This document shows, in pieces, positions 1 to 5,683 of a stretch of 5,683 nucleotides of DNA. This DNA comes from WS-11 sp964405235. GTDB taxonomy: Bacteria > Eisenbacteria > RBG-16-71-46. The translations under genes and the position numbers were made by a program. The notes beneath the pieces are model-generated. The model did no database searches. It saw nothing but the letters and a program-made list of their open reading frames with translations, and was not told where the DNA came from. Position 1 is the stretch's first letter. Each line of letters opens with the position of its first letter. The DNA is taken from contig CAYONG010000023.1 in assembly GCA_964405235.1 (NCBI GenBank), positions 1 through 5,683 on the forward strand, given 5' to 3'.

Positions 1-363
1 GAGGTCGTAGTTCTCGGTCACCTCGACCATTTTGCTGGTGAGCGCCAGGTTGTAGGGCGCCTGCGCGAACACCGGGTACGAGGCCGGCGTCGCGTCGTGG
101 AAGAAGAGGTTCGACGAGAACTCCCGCAGCCGAAACGGGAGCCGGTGAGCGATGAAGTGGACCTCGTAGCCGCGCCGGGCGAGTGCAAGCCCCAGCTCGG
201 TGGCGACGACGCCGCTGCCGCCAAAGTGCGAGTAGCAGGTGATGCCGATCTTTCGCGGCCGCCTGCGGCGGCGGCGCCGGGTGGGCGAAGGCGACGACGC
301 CGGGACGCCGGCGGCAGCGGCGCCGGGAGCGCGGGGGGCGCGCCGCGAGCGTGCCGTGCTCAT
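1..363 (-). CDS. bshA: BshA, N-acetyl-alpha-D-glucosaminyl L-malate synthase (partial, C-terminal part beyond the window)
   Basis: First enzyme of bacillithiol synthesis, a cytosolic GT4-type glycosyltransferase that joins GlcNAc from UDP-GlcNAc to L-malate. Only the first 121 codons are present, and the frame is open to position 1. From residue 38 it reads KIGITCYSHFGGSGVVATEL, matching the first beta strand and glycine loop that open BshA proteins. LPFRL (about residue 73), NLFFH and YPVF...PYNLALTSKM follow in the family order, which separates it from generic GT4 enzymes. The ATG at 363-361 overlaps the bshB1 stop as ATGA, with GGGAG 7 bases upstream, so this start is well supported. It nevertheless leaves 37 residues ahead of the usual N-terminus, rich in Ala, Pro and Arg, with seven consecutive Arg at residues 29-35. 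No alternative in-frame ATG or GTG lies between that tract and the family start. Family assignment is confident; the role of the extension is unknown. Confidence 0.93.
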   Translation of the reverse strand, partial: MSTARSRRAPRAPGAAAAGVPASSPSPTRRRRRRRPRKIGITCYSHFGGSGVVATELGLALARRGYEVHFIAHRLPFRLREFSSNLFFHDATPASYPVFAQAPYNLALTSKMVEVTENYDL

Positions 364-1085
364 CGCCCCGCTCCCGGGTGAGCGCCAGTGAGGAGCGCGC
401 GCGCGTCACTCACCGCCACCGGCCCGCGCGAGCGATAACCCTCGCCGTAGCGCGCGCCGATCGCCGCGCCGAAAACCCGGGCGCGCGCCTCGACCTCGGC
501 CGGGAAGTCGGGCGCGGTGAGATAGGTGGCGGGACCTGCCCCATCGCCCATCTGGCTCCGGTGCGCCGCCAGCGCCGCCACCCGGCGCTCCCACACCGGG
601 GTAATATCCACGACGAGGTGGGCCGGCGGCGATGTCCGGTAAAGCGCGAACAGCACGCGCTCCGGTCGGTGCCGCTCGCCGGGGGCGGGGAAACGCGCCA
701 GCCCGGCCAGGTAGCACGCGCGCGCCACCAGGTGCGAGGCCTCGATGTGGTCGGGATGGGCGTCGTGCCGGTCCGGCGCCACCACCAGGCGCGGGCGCTG
801 CTCACGCAGGCACGCGACGATCGCCCGCATTTGCGCCGGGTCGTGCCGGTCGAGCCCGAGGTCGGGCAGCGCCAGAGTGTGCCGCCCGGCGATCCCGAGC
901 GCGACGGCGGCGGCCGCCGCCTCCCCCGCCCTCTCCTCGGCGGTGCCGCGGCTCGCCGACTCCCCACGCGTCAGGTCGACGATGCCGACCGCATGACCGT
1001 GCGAGGCGAGCAGCGCCGCCAGACCTCCGCTGGTCAGCTCGACATCGTCCGGATGGGCGCCGAAGAACAGCGCGTCCACGCTCAT
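360..1085 (-). CDS. bshB1: BshB1, bacillithiol biosynthesis N-acetylglucosaminyl-malate deacetylase
   Basis: Zinc-dependent PIG-L/LmbE-family deacetylase that converts GlcNAc-malate to GlcN-malate, the second step of bacillithiol synthesis. The protein is 241 residues, a normal length for BshB. The family signature AHPDDVE lies at residues 10-16, with H11 and D14 as zinc ligands and D13 as the likely catalytic base. HPDH at 110-113 supplies the third ligand, H113. The C-terminal stretch around residues 210-218 (GARYGEGYR) resembles the end of BshB1 enzymes. I chose the ATG at 1085 because it begins directly at the first beta strand (MSVDALFFGAHPDD), overlaps the bshC stop as ATGA and has GGAG 5 bases upstream. 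The longer frame to 1187 would only extend back into bshC. PIG-L enzymes also act in mycothiol synthesis and on other amidosugars, but position between bshC and bshA makes BshB1 the clear choice. Confidence 0.95.
   Translation of the reverse strand: MSVDALFFGAHPDDVELTSGGLAALLASHGHAVGIVDLTRGESASRGTAEERAGEAAAAAVALGIAGRHTLALPDLGLDRHDPAQMRAIVACLREQRPRLVVAPDRHDAHPDHIEASHLVARACYLAGLARFPAPGERHRPERVLFALYRTSPPAHLVVDITPVWERRVAALAAHRSQMGDGAGPATYLTAPDFPAEVEARARVFGAAIGARYGEGYRSRGPVAVSDARALLTGAHPGAGR
371..375 (-). promoter_or_regulatory. Ribosome binding site of bshA
   Basis: GGGAG on the minus strand, 7 bases before the bshA ATG at 363. It lies inside the last codons of bshB1. Together with the ATGA overlap, it supports the 363 start and therefore the reality of the BshA N-terminal extension. 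Confidence 0.6.
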
Positions 1086-2734
1086 CCCAGCTCCACGAGA
1101 TAATGACGCCACTCGCCCCGCTCTAGCGCGCCGGCATGTTCCTCGGCCAGGTCGCACAGCTCCGAGGTTACTTGCGGCCCGCGCCACGCCACCGGCTCGA
1201 GCGACGCCAGTCGCCTTTCCTGAAGCCGGTCACCGGGCGACAGGTAGTAGCGCAGCCGGAGCCACTCGGGATGCTCGCGCTCCAGCCGGTGCCTCACCTT
1301 GCCGGTCAGACCCTCCAGCAAACGCGCGAACTGGTAGTCCAGCTTCCCGCGGGCCGATTCCACCATCTGGGGCAGGCTCGCGTCCACCCGGGTGCTGGCG
1401 GAAGCGAAGCGCTCCATGCGGGACGACAGATCCGCCCGCGCGCCCTCCAGTTGCTCGCGCAGGTCCGCCGGGACCTGGCGCTCGGCATGGTGCTTGAGCA
1501 CGGCATCGGTCGCCGCCACCACCTCCCAGGGGTCCGCGCCCGAGGCCTCCATGAGCGCGATCGCTGCCGGCGGAAGCCAGGTCGCCGCGAAGCGCGGCAC
1601 GGGGCAGGCGGCGCGGACGTCGAGCGCCTCGAACACCTCACGCAGTTGCGCCAAGTAGGCCAGCTCGCCCGGCCCGCACGCCATCGCCACGGTCGGCAGG
1701 ACCCCGTCCTGCACCACAGGCCGCAGCGCCACGCTGGGCGACAGGGGCAGCCCGGCAGGACGCGCGCGGGCCTCGGCAAGCGTGAGCTTGTGACGCATCC
1801 CGTCCTCGATCCCGAACACGAACGAGCCGAGCGCGGCATCGGCCAGCGGCGCGCGTCCGATGCGCGAGGTGAGCAGGGCGCCGGCCTGCCGCGCCAGCGT
1901 CGAGAGCATCTCGGCCTGGCCCAGGTAGCGGTCGATGACGGCGCGGGCCGCTGCTCGGAACGAGGGCAACCGCGGGTCCACCACCACCAGGCCGCGGTCG
2001 CCGAACAGCGCCAGCATGAGCGCGCTGTGGGCCTCGCCCAGATCGCGCGCGCCTCCCAGTGCGCCCCCAAGTGCGCCCCCAAGGGCGTGACGGCAGAGAC
2101 GCGCGACCGCCGCGTGCCCTGGCAGCCCCTGCCAGTGCGCGAGCGCCTGTTCCGTCAGCACCGTCACCGCTTGCACCGGGAGTCCACCGACCAGCGCCCC
2201 ATCGCTATGGATCCCCTCCGGCAGAGAGAGATCGTGGAGCGCGAGCGCCGCGTCCCCCACGGTGACCGAGCGGATCTCGGCGAAATCCGAATCCTCGCTG
2301 TGGGTCCAGAACACCGGCACGCAGGGGAGGCCGGTGCGCGCCGCGACTCGTGCCGCGTTCCCGACCGCCGAGGCGGTCTTGTGCAGCGAGTAGAGCGGCC
2401 CGCCCAGTGGACTGGGCTGCTGGCCCGCGACCGCGCACACCGCCTCGCCGCGCGCGAGGCGCTCGAGCGAGGCGAGCGAGGCGGGCGGCGCGCCGAGGCG
2501 GACATGGTAGTCGCGCAGCTCGTCGGCGAGCGCGGCCGGCAGCGGGCGGAGCTTGGCGCGGGCGAGGGCCGTCAGCGAATCGGTATCACCCCACAGCGTG
2601 GCGAAGCGCTCGCGCGCGAACGGTGAGCCGGTGGCGCAGTGGTGGATGAGGGGGTCGATGAGCCGCTCATACGCGGTTCCGGGCGCGGTCCCGGGACGGA
2701 CGTCGACACGCGCCCGGACCGGCAACGCGCCCAT
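1082..2734 (-). CDS. bshC: BshC, bacillithiol biosynthesis cysteine-adding enzyme
   Basis: Putative cysteine ligase that couples L-cysteine to GlcN-malate to give bacillithiol, the last step of the pathway. From the ATG at 2734 it has 550 residues, near the usual 530-550. Family landmarks appear in order: GQQP at 104-107, GGPLYSLHK at 111-119, VPVFW...EDSDFAEI at about 139-154, RPVVQD at 338-343 and GPGELAYLAQL at 354-364. An alpha-helical, probably coiled-coil C-terminal stretch follows at about 422-486, then a short terminal domain ending in RHYLVELG. Members usually read EDHD where this one has EDSD, with Ser149. Residues 218-229 are three tandem LGGA units. The start could also be GTG 2740 or 2737; a stop at 2765-2767 excludes anything longer. 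No good Shine-Dalgarno lies at a normal distance (GAGG is 20 bases from the ATG). It is first gene of the bshC-bshB1-bshA unit. Confidence 0.95.
   Translation of the reverse strand: MGALPVRARVDVRPGTAPGTAYERLIDPLIHHCATGSPFARERFATLWGDTDSLTALARAKLRPLPAALADELRDYHVRLGAPPASLASLERLARGEAVCAVAGQQPSPLGGPLYSLHKTASAVGNAARVAARTGLPCVPVFWTHSEDSDFAEIRSVTVGDAALALHDLSLPEGIHSDGALVGGLPVQAVTVLTEQALAHWQGLPGHAAVARLCRHALGGALGGALGGARDLGEAHSALMLALFGDRGLVVVDPRLPSFRAAARAVIDRYLGQAEMLSTLARQAGALLTSRIGRAPLADAALGSFVFGIEDGMRHKLTLAEARARPAGLPLSPSVALRPVVQDGVLPTVAMACGPGELAYLAQLREVFEALDVRAACPVPRFAATWLPPAAIALMEASGADPWEVVAATDAVLKHHAERQVPADLREQLEGARADLSSRMERFASASTRVDASLPQMVESARGKLDYQFARLLEGLTGKVRHRLEREHPEWLRLRYYLSPGDRLQERRLASLEPVAWRGPQVTSELCDLAEEHAGALERGEWRHYLVELG
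1091..1094 (-). promoter_or_regulatory. Ribosome binding site of bshB1
   Basis: GGAG on the minus strand, 5 bases before the ATG at 1085 and inside the end of bshC. It decides the 241-residue start over the longer upstream frame. Confidence 0.55.
2058..2087 (-). repeat. 12-base tandem repeat inside bshC encoding (LGGA)x3
   Basis: On the + strand the unit AGTGCGCCCCCA occurs twice without change (2058-2069 and 2070-2081) and is followed by a degenerate third start, AGGGCG. In bshC this encodes three successive Leu-Gly-Gly-Ala units at residues 218-229. The length is a multiple of three, so copy number can vary without breaking the frame. It probably arose by replication slippage. Confidence 0.8.
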
Positions 2735-2850
2735 CACCACCGGGAGACCCCGGCCCTCGTGCGATCACGGGGAACGGCGGGACTGGGGGGACTGGGGGCG
2801 CGGCGCGCACGGGCAGCGCGATTCGTGGGGAGCACCATGGGAGCGCGCAT
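2734..2850 (-). CDS. Possible leader peptide or uORF upstream of bshC
   Basis: A 38-codon open frame starts at ATG 2850, or 34 codons from the internal ATG at 2838. It ends in a TGA at 2736-2734 that shares its last base with the bshC ATG, forming TGATG. The product would be Arg-, Ala- and Pro-rich with a PSPPSP stretch, and resembles no family I know. ATG 2850 overlaps the end of the proposed -10 box, so only ATG 2838 could lie on the predicted transcript, almost at its 5' end. Chance open frames of this size are common in DNA this GC-rich. The case for it rests only on the stop/start overlap and on the lack of a well-placed Shine-Dalgarno for bshC. Confidence 0.18.
   Translation of the reverse strand: MRAPMVLPTNRAARARRAPSPPSPAVPRDRTRAGVSRW
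2769..2798 (+). other. G-quadruplex motif in the bshC leader (template strand)
   Basis: Four G-runs lie on the + strand: 2769-2772 (4), 2779-2781 (3), 2785-2790 (6) and 2794-2798 (5). The loops are 6, 3 and 3 bases, satisfying the G3+N1-7 rule. The last part is a direct repeat, GACTGGGGG twice. Because bshC is transcribed leftward, the G-rich strand is the template and the leader RNA would be C-rich here. Folding has not been shown. Confidence 0.5.
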
Positions 2851-2878
2851 CTTAGGGAGGACCCGACGGTCAGGTCAA
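2849..2878 (-). promoter_or_regulatory. Predicted sigma70-type promoter of bshC-bshB1-bshA
   Basis: Reading leftward, TTGACC (2878-2873, five of six to TTGACA) is followed after 18 bases by TAAGAT (2854-2849, four of six to TATAAT with the key T, A and final T kept). Transcription should begin near 2842, leaving a leader of about 100 bases before the bshC ATG. It is the best promoter match in the intergenic region, and it points into the only leftward gene cluster. Confidence 0.5.
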
Positions 2879-2882
2879 CGCG

Positions 2883-2905
2883 GCGGCGACGACCACCGTC
2901 GCTGC
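2883..2905. promoter_or_regulatory. Inverted repeat between the divergent promoters, candidate operator
   Basis: GCGACG (2886-2891) and CGTCGC (2897-2902) form perfect 6-base arms around ACCAC. Pairing extends to 2883-2905 across one G/T position. The centre, 2894, lies near the midpoint between the leftward -35 box (2873-2878) and the rightward -35 box (2919-2924), where one regulator could affect both operons. GC-rich DNA makes short palindromes by chance, so function is inferred from position only. Confidence 0.3.
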
Positions 2906-2918
2906 GGTCGCAATGTCC

Positions 2919-2948
2919 TTGACGGTCGCATGGGGCGTTGGACACTAT
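2919..2948 (+). promoter_or_regulatory. Predicted promoter of tldD-tldE
   Basis: TTGACG (2919-2924, five of six to TTGACA) is followed after 18 bases by CACTAT (2943-2948, a weak -10 that keeps A at position 2, A at 5 and the final T). The start would be near 2955, about 40 bases before the tldD ATG. This makes the longer reading frame from 2913 implausible, since its first codon would precede the transcript. Confidence 0.33.
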
Positions 2949-2986
2949 CCGGCCGCCTTCGCCCCGAAAACCCCTTCCCCCACCCC

Positions 2987-2991
2987 AAGGA
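2987..2991 (+). promoter_or_regulatory. Ribosome binding site of tldD
   Basis: AAGGA, 5 bases before the ATG at 2997. It selects this start over the in-frame ATG at 2913, which would add 28 residues not seen in the family. Confidence 0.65.
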
Positions 2992-2996
2992 ACCCG

Positions 2997-4445
2997 ATGC
3001 ACGATCTCGCCGATCGCGCCCTCAACGCCGCCCAGCTCGCCGGGGCCACGTACGCCGACGTCCGCGTGGTCGAATCGCGCTCGCAACTGGTCGAGGTCAA
3101 GAACCGCCGGCCGAGCGCCCTTCAAGAATCCGCCGGGCTCGGCCTCGGCGTGCGAGTGCTGGTGGGTGGCGGGTGGGGGTTCGCCGCCAGCGCCTCCGCC
3201 GACCCCGAGGAGGCCGAGCGCTGCGCCGCGCTCGCCTGCCGGATCGCGCGCGCCTCGGCCCGCTTTCGCGTGAAGCCGGTCGTCCTGTCGCCGCTCGCGC
3301 CGGGGCAAGCCACCTACGAGACGCCGCTCAGGCGGGACCCTTTCACCGTGTCGCTGGCCGACAAGATCGATCTGCTCCTGCGCGCCACCAGCGCCATGCA
3401 GGGCGAGCCCGCGATCGCGGTGGCACAGGGCGCGCTCCGATTCTGGGAGGAGAAGAAGCTGTTCGCCTCGAGCGAAGGGGCTCGCCTCGAGCAGCGCATC
3501 GTCCACTCCGGCGCCGGCATCTGCGCGACCGCGCGCGGAGAGCGGGATCTGCAGTGGCGCTCCTACCCCAACGCCTTCGGCGGGCAGTACGAGGCGGCGG
3601 GCTGGGAGATGGTCGAGCGGCTCGATCTTGAGGGCCACGCGGCCGAGACCGCGGCGACCGCAGCGGCCCTGCTCTCCGCCCCCCAGTGCCCGGCGGGCGT
3701 CACCACCGTCATCCTCGACGGCGCCCAGCTGAGCCTCCAGATCCACGAGTCGTGCGGCCATCCGGCCGAGCTGGACCGGGTGCTCGGACACGAGGCCAAC
3801 TACGCCGGCACCTCGTTCCTCACCACCGACCAGCTCGGCGCGCTGCGCTACGGATCCGAAGTCGTGAACCTGGTCGCCGACGCCACCGCCCCGCGCGGCC
3901 TCGGCACCTTTGGGTTCGACGACGAGGGCGTGCCCGCCCAGAAGGTGGACCTGGTGCGCGAGGGCCGGTTCGTGGGCTACCTCACATCGCGCGAGACCGC
4001 CCCGCTGCTGGGACAGGCCTCCAACGGCACCATGCGGGCGGAGTCGTGGGGCCATATTCCGCTCATCCGGATGACCAACATCAATCTCGAGCCGGGGTCG
4101 TGGAAGGTCGAGGACCTGATCGCCGACACCGCGGATGGCATCCTCATGGCCACCAACCGTTCGTGGTCGATCGACGACCGCCGCTACAACTTCCAGTTCG
4201 GCACCGAAGCCGGCTGGGAGATCCGCAACGGCAAGCGCGGGCAGCTGCTCAAGAACTGCACATACACGGGCATCACGCCCAAGTTCTGGAATCGCTGCGA
4301 CGCCGTGTGCGACGCGTCCGACTGGGAGATCTGGGGGACGCCCAATTGCGGCAAGGGCCAGCCGAGCCAGAGCATGCGCACCGCCCAGGGCGCCTCGTCG
4401 GCACGCTTCCGCGAGGTCGAGGTGGGCGTGGGGTACGGGTCGTGA
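2997..4445 (+). CDS. tldD: TldD, catalytic subunit of the TldD/TldE metalloprotease
   Basis: Zinc metallopeptidase subunit of the PmbA/TldD family. In E. coli the TldD/TldE heterodimer degrades unfolded peptides, trims the microcin B17 leader and acts on the CcdA antitoxin. The protein is 482 residues, close to E. coli TldD. The metal-binding HExxxH motif is HESCGH at 249-255: H250, E251 and H254, followed by PAELDR. A conserved Cys near the C-terminus, C451 in TPNCGKGQ, matches the position of the fourth conserved residue of TldD. Other family blocks are FDDEGVPAQ (about 307-315), NRSWSIDDRRYNFQFGTE (387-404) and the NGK...LKNCTYTG segment (411-425). The start at 2997 is backed by AAGGA 5 bases upstream. 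The stop overlaps the next gene as GTGA. Substrate in this organism cannot be read from sequence, and no ribosomal peptide precursor is visible nearby. Confidence 0.94.
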   Translation: MHDLADRALNAAQLAGATYADVRVVESRSQLVEVKNRRPSALQESAGLGLGVRVLVGGGWGFAASASADPEEAERCAALACRIARASARFRVKPVVLSPLAPGQATYETPLRRDPFTVSLADKIDLLLRATSAMQGEPAIAVAQGALRFWEEKKLFASSEGARLEQRIVHSGAGICATARGERDLQWRSYPNAFGGQYEAAGWEMVERLDLEGHAAETAATAAALLSAPQCPAGVTTVILDGAQLSLQIHESCGHPAELDRVLGHEANYAGTSFLTTDQLGALRYGSEVVNLVADATAPRGLGTFGFDDEGVPAQKVDLVREGRFVGYLTSRETAPLLGQASNGTMRAESWGHIPLIRMTNINLEPGSWKVEDLIADTADGILMATNRSWSIDDRRYNFQFGTEAGWEIRNGKRGQLLKNCTYTGITPKFWNRCDAVCDASDWEIWGTPNCGKGQPSQSMRTAQGASSARFREVEVGVGYGS

Positions 4446-5683
4446 GCGCGAGGGTAGCGGATCCAGCCTCCGCCGGCCGGCCACCGTTCTCGCGCGACGA
4501 AGCTCGTGGGCTGCTGAACGAGGCGCTCGCCATGTCGGCGGCCGAGCGGACCGTGGCGGTGCTCGAGGCCCGCGACGAGAGCCTGACGCGTTTTGCGAAC
4601 AATGAGATCCACCAGAACGTCACCTCCCGCCAACACACCCTGACGGTGCAGGCCGTGGTCGGGCGCCGCAGCGCCACCGCCTCCACCGATCGGCTCGACT
4701 CGAGCGCGTTGCGTCAGGTGGCCGACCGCGCGCTGGCCCTGGCGCGCCTCTCGCCCGAGGACGAGGGGCTGCCGGCGCCGGCGCCCCCGGCCGAGCCTAT
4801 GGCGCTCGAGGGGTTCGTCCCCGCCACGGCCGCCTGCACGCCCGAAGAGCGCGCCACGGCGGTCGGTCCGATCACGGTGGCCGCCGCCGCCCGCGGACTC
4901 AACGCGGCCGGAGCGCTCACGACCGGATCAAACGCGTTGGCGGTGGCCAACACGCTCGGACAGTTCGCCTACCACCCGGACACCTATTCGCGCTTCACCT
5001 GCACGGTGCGCTCGGCGGACTCGAGCGGGTGGGTGGACCGCCACCGGCGCGACTGGCGTGCGCTCGAGGCGGGAACCCTCGGCGAGGTCGCGCTTGAAAA
5101 GGCCGAGCGCTCAAGCGATCCCGGCGAGGTCCCGCCCGGGCGCTACACGGTGGTGCTCGAGCCGGCCGCGGTCTGCGACCTCGTTGCATTCCTCGCCTGG
5201 CTCGGGCTCGGCGCCCAGAGCGAGCAGGAAGGCCGCTCGTTCCTGTCCGGCCGCATGGGGGAGCGCATCACCGGAGCCGGGGTGACGCTGGTGGACGACG
5301 CGTTCGATCCCCGCTCGTTCGGGAGACCGTTCGACCACGAGGGGACGCCGCGCCGCCGCATGACCCTGATCGATTGCGGCATCGCCCGCGCGGTCGTGCA
5401 CGACCGGCGCACGGCGCTCGCCGCGGGCTTAGAGAGCACCGGACACGCCAGCCCGCCGCCCGCCATCGAAGGCCCCATCCCCTACGACCTGGTGCTCGCC
5501 CCCGGGGAGCGCTCCCTCGACGAGTTGATCGCCTCGACCGAGCGCGGCATCCTGGTCACGCGTTTCTGGTATAACCGCGTCGTGGACGCCCGCCGCACGC
5601 TCATCACCGGCATGACCCGCGACGGGACCTTTCTCATCGAGCAGGGTCGGCTCACCCGGGGGCTGAGGAACCTGAGATTCAAC
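4442..5683 (+). CDS. tldE: TldE/PmbA, non-catalytic partner of TldD (partial, C-terminus beyond the window)
   Basis: Second member of the PmbA/TldD family and likely heterodimer partner of the preceding gene. The frame runs 414 codons from GTG 4442 and stays open to the right edge; full proteins are about 440-450 residues, so only a short C-terminal piece should be missing. The N-terminal block LTRFANNEIHQNV lies at 48-60. The C-terminal domain shows SFLSGRMGERI (266-276), FDHEG (297-301), STGHA (332-336) and RFWYNRVVDARRTLITGMTRDG (374-395). There is no HExxxH; the equivalent position reads LEPAAVCDLV around 239-248, as expected for TldE, which lacks metal ligands. The GTG start shares four bases (GTGA) with the tldD stop, pointing to coupled translation and a fixed subunit ratio. 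A short G-run about 8 bases upstream is the only Shine-Dalgarno candidate. ATG 4532 is an alternative start but would remove conserved N-terminal helix sequence. Confidence 0.92.
   Translation, partial: MSARVADPASAGRPPFSRDEARGLLNEALAMSAAERTVAVLEARDESLTRFANNEIHQNVTSRQHTLTVQAVVGRRSATASTDRLDSSALRQVADRALALARLSPEDEGLPAPAPPAEPMALEGFVPATAACTPEERATAVGPITVAAAARGLNAAGALTTGSNALAVANTLGQFAYHPDTYSRFTCTVRSADSSGWVDRHRRDWRALEAGTLGEVALEKAERSSDPGEVPPGRYTVVLEPAAVCDLVAFLAWLGLGAQSEQEGRSFLSGRMGERITGAGVTLVDDAFDPRSFGRPFDHEGTPRRRMTLIDCGIARAVVHDRRTALAAGLESTGHASPPPAIEGPIPYDLVLAPGERSLDELIASTERGILVTRFWYNRVVDARRTLITGMTRDGTFLIEQGRLTRGLRNLRFN

Noticed and set aside
97..381. Plus-strand 94-codon frame over the start of bshA
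   Set aside because: Antisense to bshA, whose minus-strand frame shows the full set of BshA N-terminal motifs.
351..1103. A 250-codon plus-strand open frame opposite bshB1
   Set aside because: Shadow of bshB1, whose zinc motifs and gene junctions are in order on the other strand; its own translation shows no recognisable domain.
1086..1187. N-terminal extension of bshB1 by 34 residues
   Set aside because: It overlaps coding bshC and is Arg-rich with no family match. ATG 1085 forms an ATGA junction, has its own ribosome site and begins at the conserved first strand.
1136..2626. A 496-codon plus-strand open frame opposite bshC
   Set aside because: Mirror frame of a clearly recognised bshC. 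It is Arg/Gln/His-rich without motifs and has no independent promoter or ribosome site that I could see.
2913..2996. N-terminal extension of tldD by 28 residues from ATG 2913
   Set aside because: It starts ahead of the predicted promoter and has no ribosome site. The ATG at 2997 has AAGGA at ideal spacing and gives the normal family length.
2735..2996. Search of the intergenic region for a riboswitch, T-box, tRNA or small RNA with terminator
   Set aside because: No conserved riboswitch core, no tRNA-like fold and no hairpin followed by a T-run was seen; only promoters, repeats and the G-rich element could be supported.
2667..4484. A 605-codon open frame on the minus strand spanning the start of bshC, the intergenic region and all of tldD
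   Set aside because: It lies opposite tldD, whose HExxxH and other family motifs are unmistakable. Long antisense frames are expected in GC-rich codon usage, and the translation is low-complexity with no family resemblance.

Overview
This is a strongly GC-rich chromosomal window from a bacterium that makes the low-molecular-weight thiol bacillithiol. It holds two divergent operons that face away from a compact shared control region of about 260 bases. High GC content, a complete bshA/bshB1/bshC set and a TldD/TldE pair together fit Gemmatimonadota, Acidobacteriota or Deinococcota. Gemmatimonadota is my best guess, but it is an inference from composition and gene content only; there is no rRNA or other phylogenetic marker here.

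Minus strand, read right to left from position 2734 to 1: bshC, bshB1 and bshA. bshA is cut by the left window edge. All three enzymes of the bacillithiol pathway lie in one transcription unit. BshA joins GlcNAc to L-malate, BshB1 removes the acetyl group, and BshC adds cysteine to the free amine. The genes are printed here in reverse biochemical order. Both junctions are 4-base ATGA overlaps, each preceded by a Shine-Dalgarno-like sequence inside the upstream gene, so tight translational coupling is expected.

Positions 2735-2996: a divergent promoter region. A good sigma70-type promoter reads leftward into bshC, and a weaker one reads rightward into tldD. Between the two -35 boxes lie an inverted repeat and several copies of a GACGGT hexamer, which are candidate operators. 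The bshC leader contains a canonical G-quadruplex motif on the + strand. It also contains a short open frame whose stop codon overlaps the bshC ATG as TGATG.

Plus strand, 2997 to the right edge: tldD, then tldE (pmbA), cut by the window end. They overlap by a 4-base GTGA. TldD carries the HExxxH metalloprotease motif; TldE lacks it and would be the non-catalytic partner of the heterodimer.

The genes belong to known families. I found no mobile element, CRISPR array, tRNA or rRNA, and no strong evidence for an undescribed system. The points most worth a second look are the control region, the bshC leader, the arginine-rich N-terminal extension of BshA and local sequence departures in BshC.
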